Source of the DNA: Martinezella calliandrae
Lineage (GTDB): Bacteria > Pseudomonadota > Alphaproteobacteria > Rhizobiales > Rhizobiaceae
Assembly: GCF_030272695.1 (NCBI RefSeq)
Contig: NZ_JARFYN010000013.1
Span: 62,001 to 126,000 of the forward strand
Length of the DNA: 64,000 bases
Reading direction: 5' to 3'
The notes under the pieces were generated by a model. The model had not been told where the DNA came from. It did not search any database and worked only from the letters and a program-made list of their open reading frames with translations. This document shows, one piece after another, positions 31,127-40,338 of the stretch (positions are counted from its first letter, which is position 1; each line of letters begins with the position of its first letter). The translations under genes were made by a program, and so were the position numbers.

Positions 31127-34100
31127 TCATCTCGCCCGATCATGCGCAAGGTCGGTCAGGAGGCCGGCGGCGACAGTGATCCGGGCAAGGTTCGGATCGC
31201 CGCTTTCGCTAAGGCCGACAAGCTCTTCGGCAATGCGGTTGATGCGAATGCGGTCTTCGGCGTGCCACGCGAGGATCGGCTGCTTGTCCTTGGGATGATT
31301 GTTGAGCGCCGAGATGACGATGTCTCGACGGGCGCCGGCGATTTGATCGAGGCTGCGCGTCAAGGCCAAGCTTTCATAGTGATCGCCGGTAATGATGCGG
31401 CTGCCGGCAAGCAGCAGGCGGCCGACGCGGAAAGTCTGCGACACGGTGAAGTAGCTTTCGGCGGCGCGATTGAGTGTATCGCCGGTGCGCTCGGCGATCT
31501 GCATGATCTCCGGCACGAGGACGAGCGCGTAGATCGTCGCGATCTCGGAGGCGAGTTTCTCCGGAAGACCGGCGGCCTGGTAGTCCGCCTGTCGGGCGGT
31601 GATTTCGGCCGCGAAATCCGCGGGGATATGGCTGAGGAAGACTGGACGCAGCTTCTTCAATGCCGCTTGAAGCCGGCTAACTGTTTCCCCGATATCGCCT
31701 TTGGCAGCGCCGATCTTGAGCAGAAGGCGGGTGAGGGCGGTGTAGACCTCGGTGATTTCGCCGTAAACGCGGTTCTGCGTCTGACCGCCGACCTTGCCGT
31801 CCAATGCATCGGTTTCGTTCCAGAGTCGATCGAGATCGAAGCCGTCGCGGGCAAGCACGGCAGCCTTGACCACTTCGGCGGCAGACGCCGCCGTCGCATC
31901 CATCATGCTGACGGCAAAGCCCGGCCCACCGCGGTTGATCGCTTCGTTCGCGAGCGCTGTCGCGATGATTTCGCGGCGCAGCCGATGGCCGGCGATGTCG
32001 CCGGCATTGGAGCGCTGCATCTTAGCCGGAAAATAACGGCTGAGCGTTGCGGCGAAATAGGGGTCGTCCGGCAAGTCGCTTGCCGCCACGGCATCGAAGA
32101 GCACGATCTTGGCGTAGGAGAGCAGGACACCGATCTCGGCACGGGTGAGTGGCCGGCCATTGGCGTAACGCTCGGCAAAGGTCTGGTCGTCCGGCAGCGT
32201 TTCGACCTTACGGTTGAGCTGCTTGGCCGCTTCCAGAACGCTCATGAAGCGGCTGAGCTCCAGGCCGTTGCCGGTGCCTTTGCGTTCGGTCAGCGAGATC
32301 GCCAGCGACTGCAGATAATTGTTGCGCAGCACAAGCGTCGCCACTTCGTCGGTCATCGACGCCAGCAGCGTATCGCGCGCGGCGCGCGTCAGACGGCCAT
32401 CGAACATGGCTGAGGCCAGCGCGATCTTGATGTTGACCTCGACGTCCGAGGTGTTGACACCAGCCGAATTGTCGATGGCGTCGGAATTGCATCGCCCGCC
32501 ACCAAGGCCGTAAGCGATGCGGCCCTTCTGGGTAACGCCGAGATTGGCGCCCTCCCCGATCACCTTGGCGCGAACCTCTTCTGCCGTAACGCGGATCGGA
32601 TCGTTGGCGCGATCGCCGACTTCCGAATCCGTTTCGGCGGGTGCCTTCACATAGGTGCCGATGCCGCCGAACCAGAGCAGGTCCACAGGGCTCTTCAGGA
32701 TCGCCGTGATGATCTCGGCTGGCGTCGCCACCATCTTGTCGATGCCAATGGCGGCGGCGGCTTCAGGCGTCAGCGTTACCGATTTCGCCATGCGCGAGAT
32801 GATCATTGCGCCTTTCGACAGGATGCTCTTGTCGAAATCCTGCCAGCTCGAGCGGGCGAGGTTGAAGAGCCGTTGCCGCTCGGTGAGTGTCTTTTCCATG
32901 TTCGGATCGGGATCGATGAAGATATCGCGGTGATCGAAGGCGGCGAGCAGGCGGATTTTCGGCGACAGCAGCATGCCGTTGCCGAAGACGTCACCGGACA
33001 TATCGCCGACTCCGGCGACGGTGAAGGGCGTTGTCTGGATGTCGATATCCAATTCACGGAAGTGACGCTTGACGGTCTCCCAGGCGCCTCGAGCGGTGAT
33101 GCCCATTTTCTTGTGATCGTAACCGGCTGAGCCGCCAGAGGCGAAGGCATCGTCGAGCCAGAAGTTCGCCTCCTGCGCCAAGGCATTGGCCGTGTCGGAG
33201 AAAGTAGCGGTGCCCTTGTCGGCAGCGACGACGAAATAGGGATCGTCGCCATCCAGCCGCACCGTATCCGACGGCGGGACGACATCCGTGCCGGAGATAT
33301 TGTCGGTGATCGACAGCAGCGTGCGGATGTACGTCTTGTAGGCTTCGCGGCCGGTGTTGAAGATCTCGTCGCGGTTGCCGCCGACCGGAAGCTTTTTTGG
33401 ATAGAAGCCGCCCTTGGCGCCGACCGGCACGATGACGGCATTCTTCACCTGCTGCGCCTTTACCAGGCCAAGCACCTCGGTGCGGTAGTCTTCAGCGCGG
33501 TCCGACCAGCGCAGGCCACCACGGGCGATCTTGCCGAAGCGCAGATGCACGCCTTCGACCTCGACACCATAGACGAAGATTTCACGGAAAGGCCGCGGCT
33601 CGGGTAGGCCATCTAGCAATTTCGGGTCGAGCTTGAAGGCAAGCATGGCCTTTGGCGTGCCGTCGGCGCTTTTCTGGAAGTAGTTGGTGCGCAGCGTCGC
33701 ATCGACCGCGTTGACATAGCGTCGGAGAATCCGGTCGTCGTCGAGGCTTGGAACGTCGGCGAGTTCGGTTTCGATAGTGGCATGCAGCTCAGAAATCCTT
33801 TTCGCGCGGTTCTTGTCGCTGAGTCTGGGGTCGAGCGTGTCGTGGAATAGGCGAAAGATCGAAGCTGCGATGCGCGGATATTTGTCCAGCGTCGCAGCGA
33901 TGTAATCCTGCGAATAGGCGATGCCGGCTTGGCGGAGATAACGGGCATAGGCGCGCAGGACATTGGCCTCACGGGCGGATAGATCGGCTGAGACGATCAG
34001 CCGATTGAAGCCGTCATTATCAATCGCGCCGCCGAACGCAGCGAGGAAGGCTTCCTCGAGCGCAGCCCCATGCCGAGCGAGATCAATCGTCACGCCGCCG

Positions 34101-35917
34101 CGGGCTTCCAGCTCCATGTCGTGGAGAACGAGATGGGTGGTCGCGCCATCCTTGGCGGTGACATAGATGTCGAAGGTTCGCTCGCTCAAGACGTTGAAAC
34201 CGAGATTTTCGAGCAGAGGCACGCGGCGCGACAGCGCCAGATTGCCTTCGCCGTGGAAGATCTTCAGCGACAGGATATCCCCGGTTTCGTCCTTGCGGAT
34301 GTAGAAGGCGATGCGGATCTGTCCGGCGCCGGTAATCGCCGTGATATCCGGCAGGTCGGCCACGGCGTCATCCGGCGAAAAGGCCTCCTGAAAGGCCTGG
34401 CTGACGGAGATATGCGGCGCCTTCGGCCCTGCCAGCATTTCGAAGCGGTCGTCCCAGCGAGCGGTGATGGCTCGGATCGCGTCTTCGAGCCTGGCTTGCG
34501 GAATATGCGGAGTCTTGCCGACGCTGCGGCCGATGATGAAATGCACACGCGCCACGCCGCCTTCCGGGAAGGCCGGATAGTAGGCGGAAACGCGACCGTC
34601 GTAGACGGTCTTCAGATAATTGCCGATCTTCTCGCGGACGACGGAATCATATTCTTCGCGGGGAACGTAAACGATGACCGAGACGAAACGGTCAAAATGG
34701 TCGATGCGCGGCAATGCACGCACGCGGGGCCGATCGGCAAGGTCGTTGATCTGTTCGGCAAAACTTGCGAGTAGTGTCGTGTCGATCTGGAAGAGATCGT
34801 CGCGCGGATAAGATTCTAACGTATTGTCCAGCATGCGCCCGGAGTGGCTTGCCGGGTCGAAGCCGAAGTGGTCCTTGACCTTCTGCACCTTGGAGCGCAG
34901 CAACGGCACTTCGGCGGCCGCGCTCGTGTATGCGGTCGAGGTATAGAGGCCGACGATGCGTAGCTCGCCGGTGACATTGCCGTCAGCGTCAAAACGCTTG
35001 ACGCCGACATAGTCCATATAGGCGCGGCGGTGGACGACCGACTTTACATTGGCCTTTGTGACAATCAGAAAGTCCGGTCCATCGAGGAAGGCGAGGATTT
35101 CCGGTGTGGTGGTGACGGCATCCTTGCCCTGGCGCAGGACGCGAACATCGGGATTGGAGAGGATGCCGAGGCCGGCGCCGCGGTCGCGCTCCACCTTGGC
35201 GTCGGCGCCCTTGCCGGAATAGACATATTCGCGCATGCCGAGGAAGGTAAAATTGCCGTCGCGCAGCCAGGCGAGGAAGGCCAGCGCCTCGTCTCGATCC
35301 GCCTTGCGGCGGGCGGTCGCCTCATAAGTGGAAAGCTCCGCAATCACGGTGTCCAGCCGCGCCAGCATCGGCTTCCAGTCGGAAACGGTCAGATGCGTCT
35401 GATCGAGTACGGTTTGCACGCGCTTAATCAGGTCTGCCGCCTGTGCCGCGGTCAGCGGCGACAAATGCAGTTGGATATGGCTGACGCGATGGGAAGGATC
35501 GCTCGGCTGATCGGCGGAATAAAGCGCAGGCTGCTTGCCGTGCTCGACGACGAGGATCGGGTGCACGGCCATGTAAAGGTCGCGATAGGTGCTCGTCACC
35601 TCGCCCATGGACGATTCGTAGAGGAAGGGCATGTTGTGGTCGGTGATCGACAGGATCGACACGGGCACGCCGTCGGGCTCGATATTGGCAATCTGCTCAA
35701 TACTGACGCGCGGAGAAGTGCCGCTCCAGGCCGCCAGTTCTCCGGCCGCATGCACTGAAGCAAGGGAGAGCATTTCCGGGCTGTAGCGCTCCAAATCGTC
35801 ATTGCTCGCCCGGCCGAACAGAATCTCGGGATCGAGATGTGCCTCGCCGGTCGCGGCGGCGATCTTGCGCGCCGCTTCGATCTGCTTTTCGCGCTTTGGA
35901 TTAATCCTGGATGCCAT
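31127..35917 (-). CDS. gdhB: NAD-specific glutamate dehydrogenase, large (about 180 kDa) type
   Basis: The enzyme deaminates glutamate to 2-oxoglutarate with NAD+, a catabolic role. At 1596 residues it is the giant bacterial class: a long N-terminal regulatory region with ACT-like segments (about residues 1-700), the catalytic core with FGKIARGGLRWSDRAEDYRTEVLGL and VPVGAKGGFYPKK, the dinucleotide region with MSGDVFGNGMLLS and GEGANLGVTQKGR, and a long helical C-terminal part. The ATG at 35917 follows GGGAGGAATTTC; an upstream in-frame start at 35938 is poorer. It is divergent from pyridoxal kinase across 295 bases. Confidence 0.95.
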   Translation of the reverse strand: MASRINPKREKQIEAARKIAAATGEAHLDPEILFGRASNDDLERYSPEMLSLASVHAAGELAAWSGTSPRVSIEQIANIEPDGVPVSILSITDHNMPFLYESSMGEVTSTYRDLYMAVHPILVVEHGKQPALYSADQPSDPSHRVSHIQLHLSPLTAAQAADLIKRVQTVLDQTHLTVSDWKPMLARLDTVIAELSTYEATARRKADRDEALAFLAWLRDGNFTFLGMREYVYSGKGADAKVERDRGAGLGILSNPDVRVLRQGKDAVTTTPEILAFLDGPDFLIVTKANVKSVVHRRAYMDYVGVKRFDADGNVTGELRIVGLYTSTAYTSAAAEVPLLRSKVQKVKDHFGFDPASHSGRMLDNTLESYPRDDLFQIDTTLLASFAEQINDLADRPRVRALPRIDHFDRFVSVIVYVPREEYDSVVREKIGNYLKTVYDGRVSAYYPAFPEGGVARVHFIIGRSVGKTPHIPQARLEDAIRAITARWDDRFEMLAGPKAPHISVSQAFQEAFSPDDAVADLPDITAITGAGQIRIAFYIRKDETGDILSLKIFHGEGNLALSRRVPLLENLGFNVLSERTFDIYVTAKDGATTHLVLHDMELEARGGVTIDLARHGAALEEAFLAAFGGAIDNDGFNRLIVSADLSAREANVLRAYARYLRQAGIAYSQDYIAATLDKYPRIAASIFRLFHDTLDPRLSDKNRAKRISELHATIETELADVPSLDDDRILRRYVNAVDATLRTNYFQKSADGTPKAMLAFKLDPKLLDGLPEPRPFREIFVYGVEVEGVHLRFGKIARGGLRWSDRAEDYRTEVLGLVKAQQVKNAVIVPVGAKGGFYPKKLPVGGNRDEIFNTGREAYKTYIRTLLSITDNISGTDVVPPSDTVRLDGDDPYFVVAADKGTATFSDTANALAQEANFWLDDAFASGGSAGYDHKKMGITARGAWETVKRHFRELDIDIQTTPFTVAGVGDMSGDVFGNGMLLSPKIRLLAAFDHRDIFIDPDPNMEKTLTERQRLFNLARSSWQDFDKSILSKGAMIISRMAKSVTLTPEAAAAIGIDKMVATPAEIITAILKSPVDLLWFGGIGTYVKAPAETDSEVGDRANDPIRVTAEEVRAKVIGEGANLGVTQKGRIAYGLGGGRCNSDAIDNSAGVNTSDVEVNIKIALASAMFDGRLTRAARDTLLASMTDEVATLVLRNNYLQSLAISLTERKGTGNGLELSRFMSVLEAAKQLNRKVETLPDDQTFAERYANGRPLTRAEIGVLLSYAKIVLFDAVAASDLPDDPYFAATLSRYFPAKMQRSNAGDIAGHRLRREIIATALANEAINRGGPGFAVSMMDATAASAAEVVKAAVLARDGFDLDRLWNETDALDGKVGGQTQNRVYGEITEVYTALTRLLLKIGAAKGDIGETVSRLQAALKKLRPVFLSHIPADFAAEITARQADYQAAGLPEKLASEIATIYALVLVPEIMQIAERTGDTLNRAAESYFTVSQTFRVGRLLLAGSRIITGDHYESLALTRSLDQIAGARRDIVISALNNHPKDKQPILAWHAEDRIRINRIAEELVGLSESGDPNLARITVAAGLLTDLAHDRAR

Positions 35918-36124
35918 GAAATTCCTCCCATATTTCAAGAGTTTTGGTCACTTTATCAGAAGGTCTACCGAAAAAACTGGCAAAATGAATGCGGATTTCA
36001 TTGCTTTTCGACCGATCTGGCCACGAATTTTGAAGATTCTTGCTGGCCCGAAAGATCTCACTGCAAACCGCATGAAGATTGGGGCAAAATTGATGGCATT
36101 AGCTAGTCAACAGAGGGTTTCATG

Positions 36125-36150
36125 ACTCTGTGAACTGCAGTTGACAGAGT
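36125..36150. promoter_or_regulatory. Inverted repeat in the gdh-pdxY divergent gap
   Basis: ACTCTGT and ACAGAGT are perfect 7-base inverted arms separated by 12 bases (GAACTGCAGTTG, which itself contains CTGCAG). It is 63 bases upstream of the pdxY start. It could be an operator; no regulator is identified. Confidence 0.35.
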
Positions 36151-36212
36151 GACGATAAAGAGATCATCAACGCGCCATCGAAGTCGCAAGATCATAATTG
36201 GAAGCAAATATC

Positions 36213-37088
36213 ATGTCGGATTCTGCGGCAGGCGCCGTTATCGTCATCTCCAGCCATGTTGTCAGAGGTTCCGTCGGCAATCGCGCCGCCGTCTTCGCGC
36301 TGGAAACCTTGGGGCATCCGGTTTGGGCGCTGCCGACCGTCGTTTTGCCTTGGCATCCCGGTCATGGCCGTTCGACGCGGCTGACCTTCAACGAGGCGGA
36401 TTTCGACCACGCGATCGACGATCTTATCGCCGCACCCTGGCTGTCGGAGGTGAAGGCTGTGCTGTCGGGTTACTTCGGCAATGCCGCGCAGGCTCGCTCC
36501 GTCGCCCGACTGGTGATGGCTCTGCGGGAAAAGAACCCCGATCTCTTCTATGCCTGCGATCCGGTGATCGGCGATGCAGGCGGGCTCTACGTATCTGAGG
36601 CAACCGCGGAGGCAATCCGCGATCACCTCATTCCGCTGGCTTCACTGGCTACGCCCAACCGCTACGAGCTTGCCTGGCTCGCCGGTGCGCCGCTTGAGGA
36701 TAACAATGCCGTCATGGACGCCGCCTTGGCGCTCGGACCATCGCGCATGCTGGTGACGTCGGCCGTGCCAATGATGACCGGCGGCATCGGCAATCTCTAT
36801 CTCAGCGGCCGCAACGCGCTGTTGGCCGAACATCGCAGCATCGACAATGCGCCGAACGGGCTCGGCGACCTGCTCTCGGCCTTGTTTCTGTCGCGGCTTC
36901 TTTCTGGCATGGATGAAGAGCGGGCGCTGCAATTGACCACGGCCAGCGTCTACGAAGTGTTGGCGCGGGCAGTCAAACGTGGCAGCGACGAGCTGACGCT
37001 CGCAGCAGACGCATCCAGCCTGGCGACGCCGATGGCGATGGTGCAGATGCGGCACCTGCTGCACCCCGCGCAACGACGGAAAAAGTAG
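36213..37088 (+). CDS. pdxY: Pyridoxal kinase (PdxY/PdxK type)
   Basis: Pyridoxal kinases phosphorylate B6 vitamers in the salvage pathway. The 291-residue protein belongs to the ribokinase superfamily: VIVISSHVVRGSVGNRAAVFALETLG and PVWALPTVVLPWHPGHG are the typical N-terminal substrate region, YACDPVIGD the middle strand, TPNRYELAWLAG the TPN motif, and NGLGDLLSALFL (G216, D219) the anion hole and catalytic base region, where many relatives have GTGD. The ATG at 36213 follows GGAAGCAAATATC. PdxY versus PdxK cannot be settled from sequence alone. Confidence 0.9.
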   Translation: MSDSAAGAVIVISSHVVRGSVGNRAAVFALETLGHPVWALPTVVLPWHPGHGRSTRLTFNEADFDHAIDDLIAAPWLSEVKAVLSGYFGNAAQARSVARLVMALREKNPDLFYACDPVIGDAGGLYVSEATAEAIRDHLIPLASLATPNRYELAWLAGAPLEDNNAVMDAALALGPSRMLVTSAVPMMTGGIGNLYLSGRNALLAEHRSIDNAPNGLGDLLSALFLSRLLSGMDEERALQLTTASVYEVLARAVKRGSDELTLAADASSLATPMAMVQMRHLLHPAQRRKK

Positions 37089-37161
37089 CTATCCAGTATC
37101 CCAGGGAGGTTTTTGCGGTGCAATAGTTGCCATCGGCCGTGCTGCACTGTAATTCAATGTC

Positions 37162-37800
37162 ATGAGCTTCCCTACCTCCCTTCTGAACGGCTATCGCAAC
37201 TTCATGAGCGGGCGTTATGTCGACGAGCGCGAACGCTATCGCAGCCTGGCGGAGGAAGGCCAGCAGCCAGCGACCCTGGTGATTGCCTGTTCCGACAGCC
37301 GCGCGGCACCGGAGACCATTTTCGATGCTGGTCCTGGAGAGCTTTTCGTCATCCGCAACGTTGCCAACATGGTGCCGCCGTATGAGCCGGATGGCCATTT
37401 TCACTCGACGTCTGCAGCTCTGGAATTCGCGGTACAGTCCCTGAAGGTCTCGGATATCGTTGTCATGGGGCATGGTCGCTGCGGCGGCATTCGTGCGGCG
37501 TTGGACCCGAATGCCGAGCCGCTGTCGCCGGGCGATTTCATCGGCCGGTGGATGGCTCTCGTAAAGCCGGCCGCCGAGCAAATCCAGAGCAATGACGTCA
37601 TGACGCCGGGCGAGCGTCAGACGGCGCTGGAGCGCATATCCATCCGCAATTCTCTCAATAATCTGCGCAGCTTCCCCGATATCCAGGCGCTGGAAGAGGA
37701 AGGGAAATTGAACCTGCACGGGGCATGGTTCGATATCTCGACCGGCGAGCTGTGGGTGATGGACCCGAAGACACGCGATTTCATCCGGCCGGAAATTTGA
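37162..37800 (+). CDS. can: Beta-class carbonic anhydrase
   Basis: The enzyme interconverts CO2 and bicarbonate. Zinc ligands are visible as C43 (with D45 and R47 in ACSDSR), H104 and C107 (VVMGHGRCGG), the standard beta-class set. RNVANMVPPYEPDG and the C-terminal HGAWFDISTGELWVMD also fit. Length 212 residues is normal. A strong terminator shared with the convergent mltB follows. It is 73 bases downstream of pdxY and could share its transcript. Confidence 0.96.
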   Translation: MSFPTSLLNGYRNFMSGRYVDERERYRSLAEEGQQPATLVIACSDSRAAPETIFDAGPGELFVIRNVANMVPPYEPDGHFHSTSAALEFAVQSLKVSDIVVMGHGRCGGIRAALDPNAEPLSPGDFIGRWMALVKPAAEQIQSNDVMTPGERQTALERISIRNSLNNLRSFPDIQALEEEGKLNLHGAWFDISTGELWVMDPKTRDFIRPEI

Positions 37801-37820
37801 GATTAGAATAGACAAACGAA

Positions 37821-37856
37821 AAAGGCGCTCCGCACTATTTGGTCGAAGCGCCTTTT
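37821..37856. terminator. Bidirectional terminator between can and mltB
   Basis: AAAGGCGCT pairs with AGCGCCTTT, with TTTTGTTGTTG on the plus side and an A run on the left that gives a T tract on the minus strand. It lies between convergent genes. Confidence 0.88.
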
Positions 37857-37873
37857 GTTGTTGTTTCGCCGGA

Positions 37874-38695
37874 TTACTGGCCGTCGATCTGCTTGCCGAT
37901 ATAGGCGATTGCCTGCTGGTAGACCACTGCATCGTTCCAGCCGCCGATCGCTGCGAAATTCGGTTCGCCGGGCTGATAGCCGAGACCCGGCTGCCAGCCA
38001 TGGCCCCTCAGGAAGTTTGCAGTCGAGGCCAGCGCGTCGGCACGGGAGCCGACCAGATCGACCTTGCCGTCGCCATCGCCGTCGACGCCGTAATTGACGA
38101 CGTTCTTCGGCATGAACTGCGTCTGGCCGATTTCACCATGGGCCGCGCCGCGGGCGGACGGGCTGAGATAACCTTCGCCGACGAGCTTGAGGGCGGCATA
38201 GAGCTGATCGGTGAAGAAGTCGGTGCGGCGGCAGTCATAGGCAAGAGTCGACACGGCTGAGAGCGTATGCTGGTCGCCCATGAAGCCACCGAAACCGGTT
38301 TCCATGCCCCAAATGGCGATGATCGGGCCGGCGGGCACGCCGAAGCGCTTCTCGATTTTTTGGAACAATGCGGCGTCGGCCTGTTTCATTTTCCTGCCGC
38401 GGCTGATGATCTGCTGGCCGCCGCGCTTCTTCATGAACTCGTCAAAGGAAAGCTTGAAGCTCTTCTGACCGCGATCGGCGCGGATGGTTGGTTGATTGTA
38501 GTGAACGTTGGCAAAGGCTCGATCGAGGACGGAGGCGCTGACGCCCTGGGCCTGCGCTTCCTGTTTGAATTGCTGTACCCAATTCTCAAAACCGGCAGAG
38601 GAGTTGCCGCAAGCTGCTGCATTCGCCGCAAAGGGCGTTACCAACAGCAACCCGCCTGCCACGAGAGCTGCCATTCCAGACTTTGTCATGCGCAT
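37874..38695 (-). CDS. MltB-type lytic murein transglycosylase
   Basis: The enzyme cleaves peptidoglycan glycan strands with formation of 1,6-anhydromuramic acid. The N-terminus is a signal peptide (hydrophobic 9-22, then PFAANA, cleavage near residue 27). The catalytic glutamate is E132 in IWGMETGFGGFMG, followed by STLAYDCRRTDFF, the GEIGQTQFMPKNVVNYGVDGDGDGKVDL block of the SLT_2 family, and FLRGHGWQPGLGY. It lacks a lipobox and the C-terminal peptidoglycan-binding domain seen in longer rhizobial relatives, so it is likely periplasmic. Length is 273 residues. Confidence 0.92.
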   Translation of the reverse strand: MRMTKSGMAALVAGGLLLVTPFAANAAACGNSSAGFENWVQQFKQEAQAQGVSASVLDRAFANVHYNQPTIRADRGQKSFKLSFDEFMKKRGGQQIISRGRKMKQADAALFQKIEKRFGVPAGPIIAIWGMETGFGGFMGDQHTLSAVSTLAYDCRRTDFFTDQLYAALKLVGEGYLSPSARGAAHGEIGQTQFMPKNVVNYGVDGDGDGKVDLVGSRADALASTANFLRGHGWQPGLGYQPGEPNFAAIGGWNDAVVYQQAIAYIGKQIDGQ

Positions 38696-38851
38696 TCAGA
38701 GTCCCCGAATTCTTACCGCGCGAGGCGCGGTAACTGTTTTCAATGGCGCATTAGCCTTGCATCTTCTGGGCTTATGCGCGGTCTTGTTGTCACCGGACCA
38801 TGCCAGTATCCGGCGATTCTGTCATTATCACGTTTTAGCGATCAATATTTT

Positions 38852-38867
38852 CGCTTCACGTGAAACA
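38852..38867. promoter_or_regulatory. Degenerate parS-like site near asd terminator
   Basis: CGCTTCACGTGAAACA has two differences from TGTTTCACGTGAAACA, but keeps TTCACGTGAA. It is non-coding, 33 kb from oriC on the right arm, just beyond the asd terminator. Confidence 0.5.
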
Positions 38868-38880
38868 TTGGTAACTTTGC

Positions 38881-38918
38881 AAAAGCCCCGCCTTTCGTTC
38901 CGAAATGGCGAGGCTTTT
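38881..38918 (-). terminator. Intrinsic terminator of asd
   Basis: AAAAGCCCCGCC pairs with GGCGAGGCTTTT with one mismatch. Read leftwards it follows the asd stop by 57 bases and ends in TTTT. Confidence 0.75.
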
Positions 38919-38975
38919 CATTGATTCCTGCTTAGCCAGCAAAGGTTGAAAAACCGTAAATGGTTTATAAACGGT

Positions 38976-40010
38976 TTATGCGGCCTGCCTGCGAGGCTTG
39001 ACCAGACCGCGGTTAATCAAGAGTTCGGCGATCTGGATGGCATTTAGTGCAGCGCCCTTGCGCAGATTGTCGGAAACGACCCAGATGTTGAGACCGTTTT
39101 CGACTGTCGCGTCCTCGCGAATGCGGGAGATGTAGGTAGCGTCCTCGCCGGCGGACTCGTAGGGCGTGATGTAGCCGCCGTTTTCACGCTTATCGATGAC
39201 AAGGCAGCCCGGCGCCTCGCGCAGAATATCGCGGGCCTGGTCAGCGGTGATTTCGTTTTCGAACTCGATATTGACCGATTCCGAATGGCCGATGAAGACT
39301 GGCACGCGCACGGCGGTGCAGGTGACCTTGATCTTCGGATCGAGCATCTTCTTGGTTTCGGCGAGCACCTTCCATTCTTCCTTGGTGTAGCCGTCTTCCA
39401 TGAAGGCGTCGATGTGCGGGATAACGTTGAAGGCGATACGCTTGGTGAACTTCTTCGACTCGATCGGATCGGCGACGAAGACGGCGCGGGTCTGATTGAA
39501 GAGCTCGTCCATGCCGTCTTTGCCTGCGCCAGATACGGATTGATAAGTGGAGACGACAACGCGCTTGATCTTGGCGAAGTCATGCAGCGGCTTCAGGGCC
39601 ACTACGAGCTGCGCGGTCGAGCAATTGGGGTTGGCGATGATGTTGCGCTTGGTGAACTGGGTGACAGCGTCCGGGTTGACTTCCGGAACGATCAGCGGCA
39701 CGTCGGCGTCATAGCGCCAGGCCGAGGAGTTATCGATGACAACGCAGCCCTGGGCGCCGATCTTCGGCGAGAACTTCTTGGAGACATCGCCGCCGGCCGA
39801 CATCAGGCAGATATCGGTGTCGGAGAAATCGTAATTTTCCAGGTTCGAGACCTTCAGCGTCCGGTCCCCGAAGGAAACCTCGGTGCCCTGCGAGCGGGCC
39901 GATGCCAGCGCTACGACCTCGTCAGCCGGAAAACCGCGTTCGGACAGGATGTTGAGCATTTCGCGGCCAACATTTCCGGTCGCGCCCGCAACTGCAACTT
40001 TGAAACCCAT
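38976..40010 (-). CDS. asd: Aspartate-semialdehyde dehydrogenase
   Basis: Asd reduces aspartyl phosphate to aspartate semialdehyde, the branch point to lysine, diaminopimelate, methionine and threonine. The NADP loop AGATGNVGREML is at residues 9-20; the catalytic cysteine is C130 in NPNCSTAQLV; a conserved STYQSVSGAGKDGMDEL and RVPVFIGHSESVNIEFE with the proton-relay histidine follow. Length (344) is typical. Upstream on the same strand is a possible 38-residue gene, and the next gene right is dps. Confidence 0.96.
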   Translation of the reverse strand: MGFKVAVAGATGNVGREMLNILSERGFPADEVVALASARSQGTEVSFGDRTLKVSNLENYDFSDTDICLMSAGGDVSKKFSPKIGAQGCVVIDNSSAWRYDADVPLIVPEVNPDAVTQFTKRNIIANPNCSTAQLVVALKPLHDFAKIKRVVVSTYQSVSGAGKDGMDELFNQTRAVFVADPIESKKFTKRIAFNVIPHIDAFMEDGYTKEEWKVLAETKKMLDPKIKVTCTAVRVPVFIGHSESVNIEFENEITADQARDILREAPGCLVIDKRENGGYITPYESAGEDATYISRIREDATVENGLNIWVVSDNLRKGAALNAIQIAELLINRGLVKPRRQAA

Positions 40011-40338
40011 TTCACAAGCTCTCTTTCTCTTCTCTCCTCTTGGGCGAGGGGGGAACCGCGGTCATGGCGACCGGTTCCTGTCCCCGGCCGGGCCGGGGAG
40101 AGAGCGGCAGGCCAGAGACGTCAGACGGTTTTCGTCGTCGTTTTGGCCTTGGTTTTGGAAGAAACCGGAAAACAGAACTCCCATCCGGCGATTTCCGCCA
40201 GGTGACTGAAGCTATCGATCTGTTCGAAGCGAAGCATGGAGGCCTTCCTTTTCCGTCGCCGGTTCTAAGAGGTTTTCCACAGGAGTCAAGGATTTTGCGT
40301 CCCCACCTCCGTGGGAACGCGGAAATCAGGGCGAACTT
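40011..40338. other. Gap between asd and dps
   Basis: This 328-base gap holds a candidate 38-residue gene (40121-40237, minus), a GC hairpin at 40081-40099 (TCCCCGGC / GCCGGGGA) between that gene and asd, and at 40300-40320 a CCCCACCTCCGTGGG-type hairpin. The rest carries no recognisable gene. Confidence 0.5.
40121..40237 (-). CDS. Possible small protein, 38 residues, strong ribosome site
   Basis: An ATG at 40237 is preceded by GGAAAAGGAAGGCCTCC, one of the best ribosome sites in this window, and opens 38 codons ending in TGA. The peptide starts MLRFEQIDSFSHLAEIAG, contains WEFCFPV, and ends in a lysine/threonine tail (KTKAKTTTKTV). A GC hairpin follows the stop. I do not recognise the peptide. 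It lies upstream of asd on the same strand, so it might be a leader peptide, a small protein, or chance; the high GC makes short open frames common, and only the ribosome site argues for it. Confidence 0.4.
   Translation of the reverse strand: MLRFEQIDSFSHLAEIAGWEFCFPVSSKTKAKTTTKTV

Noticed and set aside
31142-32413. 423-codon open frame antisense to the GDH gene
   Set aside because: Shadow frame opposite the conserved GDH C-terminal region.
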